Source: Mytilus galloprovincialis (Eukaryota; Mollusca; Bivalvia; Mytilida; Mytilidae). From it: 64,000 bases of DNA. This document shows, in pieces, positions 51,401 through 60,400 of the stretch (positions within the stretch are counted from its first letter, which is position 1; every line of letters starts with the position of its first letter). Below the pieces are notes generated by a model. That model was given only the letters and a program-made list of their open reading frames with translations. It had not been told where the DNA came from and searched no databases. The stretch spans positions 38,994,602-39,058,601 of the forward strand of contig NC_134850.1 of NCBI RefSeq assembly GCF_965363235.1, given 5' to 3'. A program made the position numbers and the translations under genes.

Positions 51401-54400
51401 ATATTTTAGGTTTATATTTGCATATAAAACCTGGTTAAATCCCTCATTTCTACATGAGAAAATGCCTGTACAAAGGAATATGACAGTTGGTATCTATTCG
51501 TTTGATGTATTTGAGCGTTTACTTTTGCCATTTGATAACGGACGTTTCGTTTTGAATTTTCCTCGGAGCTTGGTATTTTTGTTATTTTACTTTTTTCAAA
51601 CGTAAGGCCAAATGAAATTTTCTGCCATAAAAAGTACAAAGAAAGATCTACGAATAAGTCATGTTAATATCTGTGTCATTTTGGTCTCTTGTGGACACTT
51701 GTCTCATTGGCAATCATACCACATCTTCTTTTTTTATATTATATACAAAATAGCCAAATTTGTGAATTGACCTTCCAAAGGAGTAAATGAAACGCTCGTC
51801 TGGCGGATGATAAAATTACAATCTATGATGAGTTTATTTCCTCTAAAAGACTGTTTTGAACCTATTTTATTTCATTTTGTTTGCAGAAATCATTATGAAT
51901 AGAGACACGTGTAAATTTGTTTTAAAGCTAAACCAACCATGGTGGGTTTAGACGAGGACAAATAAAATCATACATACCAGGATTGGAATTTTGTATTTGC
52001 GACAGACGCGTGTTTTGTCTACAAAAAAGAAAAATAACAAAAATACTGATCGAACTCTGAGGAAAACGGAAAGTAATTAAATAGCAAAATCAAACGACAA
52101 TTCACATCACTCGAATGGACAACAACTGTCATATTCCTGACTTGGTACAGACATTCTCTTCTCAAATGTATAAAATGGTGGATTAAACCTGGTTTTATAG
52201 CGCTTAACATCTCGCAAAAATCTTACCAGTGAGGCTGGAAAATTAAAAGTTAAAAATGACAAATAAGGTAAAAAGTTGAAGAGCAATAAGAACCAAATAT
52301 TCCTAGAAGTTTTGCCAAATACATCTACGGTTATCTATTTCTGTGGTAGAAAAGCCTTACTTTTTCAAAAATTTATAGTTTTGTAAACACTTAATTTATT
52401 ATTTATTACCATATCAATGATAATTTATGTCAACACGGAAGCGATGACTACTGGGTGGGTGATACCCTCACGGAATAAAAACTCTACTAGCAGTGGCATC
52501 GACCTAGTGGTTGTAAATAAATTCATCATGAATAACAGGATTGAAATTTGATATTTTTGCCAGATGCACGTTTTGTCTACAAAAGACTCATCAGTGACTT
52601 CGAATTAAAAAAAGGTAAAAAGCCCAAACAAAGTACGAAGTTGAAGAGCATTGCGGACCAAAAATGCCTGAAGTTTTGTTAAAGACAGCTATAAAACTAA
52701 ATTGAAGGGAAATGCGTCGAGGTTAATAAGCTATTGTTATTAGTTGAGGATTAAACGATATTGATAAGCCATTTTTCTCATAATAATTGTAACCTCATGT
52801 AAATGCATGGCACGTTTCGTCATGGTAAGGACACATCATACCAATAACAATGCAAATTGCAGGAGTTTTTCGAGATTCAGTGTTGACAATCATCACGTCA
52901 TAGATAAAGCAGTAAAATCTAAGCGTGTTGTACCGTTTGAACAGAATTGAGGTTAATTGATTAAAATACCAGTCTGTTAATACCGCTGATAGTTTTTATG
53001 ATACATCTCTATGATTTTCCGAAATATGTTTTACAGAGTATAATAAAAGTAGCTGAAACTGGAATGTATGCAGTTCATTTTATTGCCTTTGATAGAGCTG
53101 GAAATTTCGAGACCGCTAGAGCTTTTTTTCTTTATGACACCAACGAATTAATAGATCTACACAACGGACAGATTAAAGTTTTAAAATCAGTACAGTATTT
53201 AGAAAAAGGCTGGATCACTTACTCTAACCCATTTATTGAAGTTGAATGGAAAGATAGGTTTGTGAAGACAGAACACTTTAAAAATAGCTGGCTTGCAAAA
53301 ATAAAAACGGATGAAGATGTTAAAAAGTTTTATGACGACAACAGTGGTAAACGCAATATGACATTGGTTCCAAATGTCAAAGGTAATACTACTATTGTCA
53401 AATTTAGATTTGAATAAATGTCTTTTAATTTGTTCGAGAAGTTTAATTATACATTTTAACATAAATGTAGTATTGTTAAGAAAAAAGAAGTCTCTAAAAC
53501 ATCGAAAGTCATTTTATAATATTTTGTCTTCAAAACTGGAGCAAACCATCCGACATCTTTATCGAAAGTGTACTCTAATAATAACAGAATAAGATTCATT
53601 AACGAAAATGCATTGATCATTATAAATACCAACTGTATTTCTTTTAGGGCAAATTTTATCATTTGGCAGATATCTCTTTTTAAAAAAAAAGTTGACCTCA
53701 GATAAATTCCTATAATATATAATATATTAACAACAGCGGAAAAATTCGTTTCTGAATAAAACGAAGTGATAAAACCTATGTTCGACGTTTCCCAGATTTC
53801 AATTATATCGCTTAATATCTTAAGGAATTTACCTAGATAAAAAAAACACAGTTTTCCTCGGAAAAGTGCTTGAGTGTACCAAGTCTAGAACTTGACATTT
53901 GTTTTCAATTCGTTCCGAAATTAATTTTGTAATTTTTTATGGACAACAGTTGTAAAATTCTTCTTTAATAAGTTGAATACGATGTATACGATACGATTTT
54001 CTGCAAATACATAAATTAAGAATCATGAATAAGAGTGAAATCAAATTCATATAATCATAAGAACAACATATCCTGCATAAATTACTGCTCAGTCATAAAA
54101 CAAAGGAACATGTTTTTATTAAAGTACAGAGTTTGCATAAAAGATTGAATCAATATACTTAGTATTTCATTTACGGAAACATTGTTACATTTCTTAAAAT
54201 ACTGGTCTGTTAATACCGCTCATACGGAATGAATGATCAAAATATATGCTTACCGATTATGCTCTCTTCTTAAAATCATCTTGTGTGTCCAAATACAATC
54301 CAAATACTAAACTGTCGTGAACAAAATAAAATAGTAGCATTATAGTAAATAATTATCAAAAGTACCAGGCTTATAATTTAATACGCCAGACGCGCGTTTC

Positions 54401-57400
54401 GTTTACATAAGACTCATCAGTGATGCTCAGATCAAAATAGTTATAAAACTAAACAAGTACAAAGTACAAAGAGCATTGATGAACCAAAATTTCAATTCTG
54501 GCTTATTAAATTATAAGCTACTAGTACTTTTGATAACTATTGTGCCAAATATTGCTAAGGTTATCTATAACATTGGTTGAATAAGAGAATCCTTAGAATT
54601 TCGAATAATTCATACTTTTGCAGACAGTAAATTTATAATAATTGCCATATAATTGATATTCATGTTAACACCGAAGTGCTGAATACTGGGGTTGTGATCC
54701 CATCGGGAACGAAACATCCACCAGCAGTGGCATTGATCCAGTGGTGTAAATAGTTATCAAAGGTACCAGGCTTTCAATTTGATACGCAAGACGCTCGTTT
54801 TGTCTACATAGGACTCATCAGTGACGCTCAAATCAAAAAAGTTAGAAAGCCAAACAAGTACAAAGTTCAAGAGCATTGATGACTCAAAATTCCAAAAAGT
54901 TGTGCCAAATATTGCTAATGTTATCTATGCCTGGGATAAGAAAATTCTTAGTAATTTAATAATTCTTATTTTTGCAGACAGTAAATTTTCTAAAAATGAC
55001 CATATAATTGATATCCATGTCAACATCGAAGTGCTGACTACTGGGCTGGTGACACCCTCGGGGACGAAACGTAATTGTGAACGTCATAAAAACGTGCGGC
55101 AAAGACGGCAAATATATTTAGCCCTATAAAAATCCTTAATTATAAAGAGAAATTCAATTTTTACAATAAGCTTGTCTATCAATTATACAGTTGCAGCTAA
55201 GTGACAATGTATTCATCACCATTAAAGTTTGAATAAATTGGATTTCTTTCTTAAATTAAAAAATAATAGAATAAGAATAGATACAATTCTTACCAGTTTC
55301 TTTATATTATTTTTAACAAGAGTGAAGTTGAAGTGTATACCTTGTGGTTGTTATCAGTTTAAATATACTTGAACATTTAAATAAAGGTGTTGCTATAGAA
55401 GAAAAAAATATACATACTTCGAAATAATATATGACAGGAAATTCGGAGGTATATTATATTTTAACAACGGTGGAAAACGAAAAGATATGATGACATTATG
55501 AGATTTTAAAGAAATTTGTGAATGCAATTTTTATTCAACAGCACTTGGCTGCAAATGAAGATTTTTATTTCCTTTGTCTTGCCATTCCAATGATAATTGA
55601 TAAATGGTAATAATAAAACAAATAAAGAGAGATGAAAAATGTATCTGATGTATATGAGTAAGTTAAACATAAAATACACATGTGTGTTCAAATATTAAGA
55701 CATGAATTATTTATCAGGCCTTCCTTTTTACTTAAATTGAAATATTAATTGTATGTTTAGGTACATTGTAAACTGTGTATGTAGTTAATTTAATAATAAG
55801 CTTTAGTATGCAATGTGATAGAGACCGGCAGATATGCAAACACTGTTAAATTAATTTTTTTTAATTGTTTGTATCCTATTGCTAAATATATCTTTACTAA
55901 AATGTTAATGTCTTCTACAGGCATTGTAAAATTTGAAATTGGTCACGACGTTTACGGTACATCACTGAAGTCATCATCTCCTCTAACTCATGTACCTAGT
56001 GTATATTCACAAACTTCTACTCAGAATGTGATATGGGATGACGGGGATCAAGTTGTCGTTATCGTCAGGGCCTTTGATATCTTGGACAATTATAGAGATG
56101 AAAATGTGACGGCTTACAAAGACTCTTCTCCACCAATAATATCTAACCTATGGTTGACAAAAGATGATCGAGTAAACATCGCTGTTCATAGCGTAGAAGA
56201 GTTTGAAGAAATGATGTATGTTGTCAATGATGATCTTACTGTTTTACGTATTTATAACTTCATTTGAGTGTTAATACTTATCTTTTTTATTAATAAGACG
56301 TATTCAAATATTATGTGAATGTCTATTTTATGTCTTTTTAACATATCAGGAAATAACCTTTTCTAAGTTCCGTCTGAGTCTAATGTGACCTAGAATTTCC
56401 TGATTATGTCTTATATGGCATATGAGAGCTTTGGTAGCCGAGTGGTCTAAGTGTAACTAACCTGTAAAAACTAAGGTAGCGAGTTCGAATCTTGAACGTA
56501 GCAGATGGACTAGACTCAAATCTTATGGCATATTATTGCTAGTATTCCTAGAATATATATAAGAAAGGAAAGGGATGAAAATCAGCTATAGCGGTTGTGC
56601 TTATGAATGGTTTAGTATTTGTGCAAGCGGTTTGCGATAATATCTGGTAGCCATCTTATTTCTGATGTTTGAAAACTAGAACTGATATGCATGTTGCATA
56701 AATTCTGCCAGTTCAGTGATTTAGACCCTTAAATTCCCCATGCTGTTTTATATTTGCCACTGCCTTAATGTATTAACACGTATTTTTTCAGGATTGAATG
56801 GGATGCTTACGATTATCACAGTGGAATAAGCCATTTGAATTGGCGGTTGTATGATAATTTCACTGGTTCGGATATTATTCACGGAAACATTGATTTACCA
56901 GGACAAGGGGAAACACAGGTAATGAAGTTTTATACATTTTAACTCAAGAGCTGGTTAAATTGTTAAAGCACTGGTGTGGATACTTCCCTTCAATATTACC
57001 AGTCTCATTCATTTATTACTAGAGGGTTATTTACAGTCGGTAACGTGTAAGTTCAAGTTTTAACATTATATATTCAATCGAAGATGCTCATTACAGACAG
57101 GATGGTCAAGTTAAATGTGAATAGGTACAAATGTTAACAATGATAACATTGATTTCCTGAAGTATCCTTCCTATCATTTATTGTCAGTATTTAAAGGAAG
57201 TTTTTGACGGAATTTGTCATCTATGTAAATCTCGTCACTACAAAGCTCTTATATCGGCATGTACAAATGAAATATGAAAGAACAATTTTGCATATAAATA
57301 TCTATTACAATATAATAAATGAATCACAAAAAAAAAAACATGTTATAAATAAAGGCAACAGTAGTATACCGCTGTTCAAACTCATAAATCCGTGGACAAA

Positions 57401-60400
57401 AAACAAAATCGGGGTAACAAACTAAAACTGAGGGAAACGCATAAATATAGGAGGAGAACAACGACACAACACTACAATGTAACTAACATCAGACACACTT
57501 AGTAGTGTGCCTTTTTCAATTCTAGCCAAAACGTGCTTGTGGTAAGACAAAGAGTTCAATAAAAGACCAATTGAGTTTAGTTTTGTCATCTATTTATATA
57601 AAAAAAGAAGAAAAAACCAACATCTTCGTTATGAAGCCATATTTTTATCAACCCTTTCGTGGCGAAATATTTACAAAAAAATGGGTTTTAAAAGATATTT
57701 CTTTGTCTGACAAATTTCTCAAAGATATATTCTCTTCTCATTTTTGAACATGATAGACTTTGGCAGAATGTAAGGATGAATTCAAAGATTACACCAGAGG
57801 ACCATTTTGCTACTGCACTAAATATACTGGTTGTTACCACAAACATTTTTATGTAAAGCCACATATTGCAGTAGAGGATGGCAATGGAATAGTCCATAAC
57901 AGATCCACTGGTGTCCATGATTCAGATTATTACATAGATGTTAACGTTACTAACATGGCAACATTGACTACACTGAAAACTATAAAGGTAATGATCATTG
58001 AGAATTCACTATATGCAAAGGTAAAAAGATTGGCATTTCAATTTATAATTTTTTTTTCGTCATTTACAACTTAAAGTATACCAGATGATAAATACAAAGT
58101 ATTTACAACACAAAAATATCTGAATTCACAAAACTATCACCAAAATTTTTATATTAAACTTACAAGCATCTATAAAAGTGTCTACAATGATTCATACCAA
58201 ATTCAGAAACGAAATTAATTTTACAGAACATACCTATGGTCACTAACGGCCAACCTGCATTTGCAGTAAGAGAGTGACAATTGATCAAAGTAGAATGGAC
58301 AATTATTTTCTCATTTAAAAAAAAACATTTCTGGAGTTAAAGTATTCCTTTTATTCTAATTTCAATTTTTTTTAAAATTTTTATAATAAGCAGTGTGGGT
58401 CCAGGAATATAAAAATATAAAAAAAATCCCATTATCTATCAAAGATTTAATTTTGTTACTTTTGTGACCTATGATGTACACTATTTCTGTTTATGAGAAG
58501 AAGGACCAAACCAAATCTTAGTATGTTCACAGGAATAGGTATGTGCACTATTTCTAAATCATTTGTTCGAGTGGTTCAATTATTTCAATATGTTTTTTTC
58601 TGTCATAAGACGGTCATCTAAAGGAAATTTGATACCAAAGTCAAAGTGGAAATGAAATAAATATTTTAACCAAAAAATATATATTTTGGTACAATAACCA
58701 ACGCATGTACTTTACGTTTAGCTACTAATGGGTTTGGTAAATCATAGATGATTTTTAGGTTATAAATCGAAAACTATAACTACTACATTCCTACAAAAAG
58801 CTTAAGCTCCCTTTAAAGTCTTCAGAAGGATAATTTCACATATTGGATTGATTGTGTAAAGCTTTCACTTCTTCGTGACTTTTTAGATAACAATAGACAT
58901 TACCCCACCAGTAGCCGGACATGTGCACGACGGAATATATGGCAGTCCAGAAGTGGACTATCAGCAGGACCTTCGGCTTGATGTTCACTGGGAAGGATTT
59001 TTCGATCATGAAAGTGGTGTTGCATTTTACCAGTATGAATTTTCCGAAGTCTGTCTTTCTGGAGAACACTTTCAAAATAAATCATTGGTTTGTATTTAAT
59101 AAACAATGAAATAATGAAAAATATCTTTTTTCTGTGATTTCAACATGGCATTTGACAATCATAATCCTGAATGTATAGGAAACTATGGTTCAAATTGCAT
59201 ATCCTCTAGTATCGTAACAGTACACATTTGCAATACTTAGTTTGGTTTCAATTTACTGATAACAAAATCAACATTTTATACAAACAAACAAATAATCAAA
59301 GATTTATATGCAGTGTTATATCGGTAACGTTCTAGAACAACCTTATTTAAGGGTAGATAAGTTCAACCGGATCGTAATTAAATTTCAGGGCTCGGTTTAC
59401 ATCATCACCGTACAAATTAAAATTGGCTGTTCCGTTTGGGATAAGTTTTCTGCAGATTCAGCCAAACTTTCAGACCGAATCTTTGTATCTATGAAAGGAT
59501 TTAGTAAAGGTTTGTAGTAAATCGTGTCAACGAAATCCCAAAATGAAAATCTTCTAGTCATACAAAGTGTACGCTCATTAAAATCAAACACGTCATTACA
59601 GACACGGACAAACGAGTTGGTATATATAAACACCGAAAGACGGTGCAAAAGGAACACCACCGTCTAAAAAGGGAAAATTAAAAATATGGAAAGAAAAATC
59701 ATCCATTTTGTTATTTAAAAAAGTTCCTTTCAGTAAATTTTAAAGTCTGAGTTTCTGGAAGTTCCCATAATTTTTTCCAGACGAACGACACTTATGACAC
59801 ATTCGCAAGTTATAACGCACCGAATCCTGGAACATACTATGTGACAGTGGTGGCATATAATAGAGCCTATGACATGTCTCAACCAGTTTGTTCGGATGGA
59901 GTTACCATAACAACCATTGTGCCATCAGTTAAAAATGTTATTGTAACGCATGCTAGAACGAAACCACGTTTAGTTAGAGACGGTAGTGGCAATGAATGGT
60001 ATATAGATAAAACCCTTCAACGACATATCTTGGAAAACAATACAGACTCATGCAAGTACGTTTTGGTCAATACAGTAGTAATACATATAGGATTCATGAG
60101 TTGTAGGGGGTCATGTATTTTTCAGTTATGTTATAAAAAATAGTATGTATTTCTCTCACCAACATGCAGAAACATGATTTTAAATAAATGATATTATTTG
60201 ATCCTCACTATTATTCGGGGAGACATTTTTTTAAAAAACTTTCCTTCTTACACATAATATTAAGAAAAAAACGCCATGACCCCAACTTACACACTTACAC
60301 AAGAAGAATGATCAGTGTAGTAGACAATATAAACATAGAGAATAAAATTACAAGCAAAGTTATCGAATAGATAATATTAATGTTACCAGTGCAAATGAGT

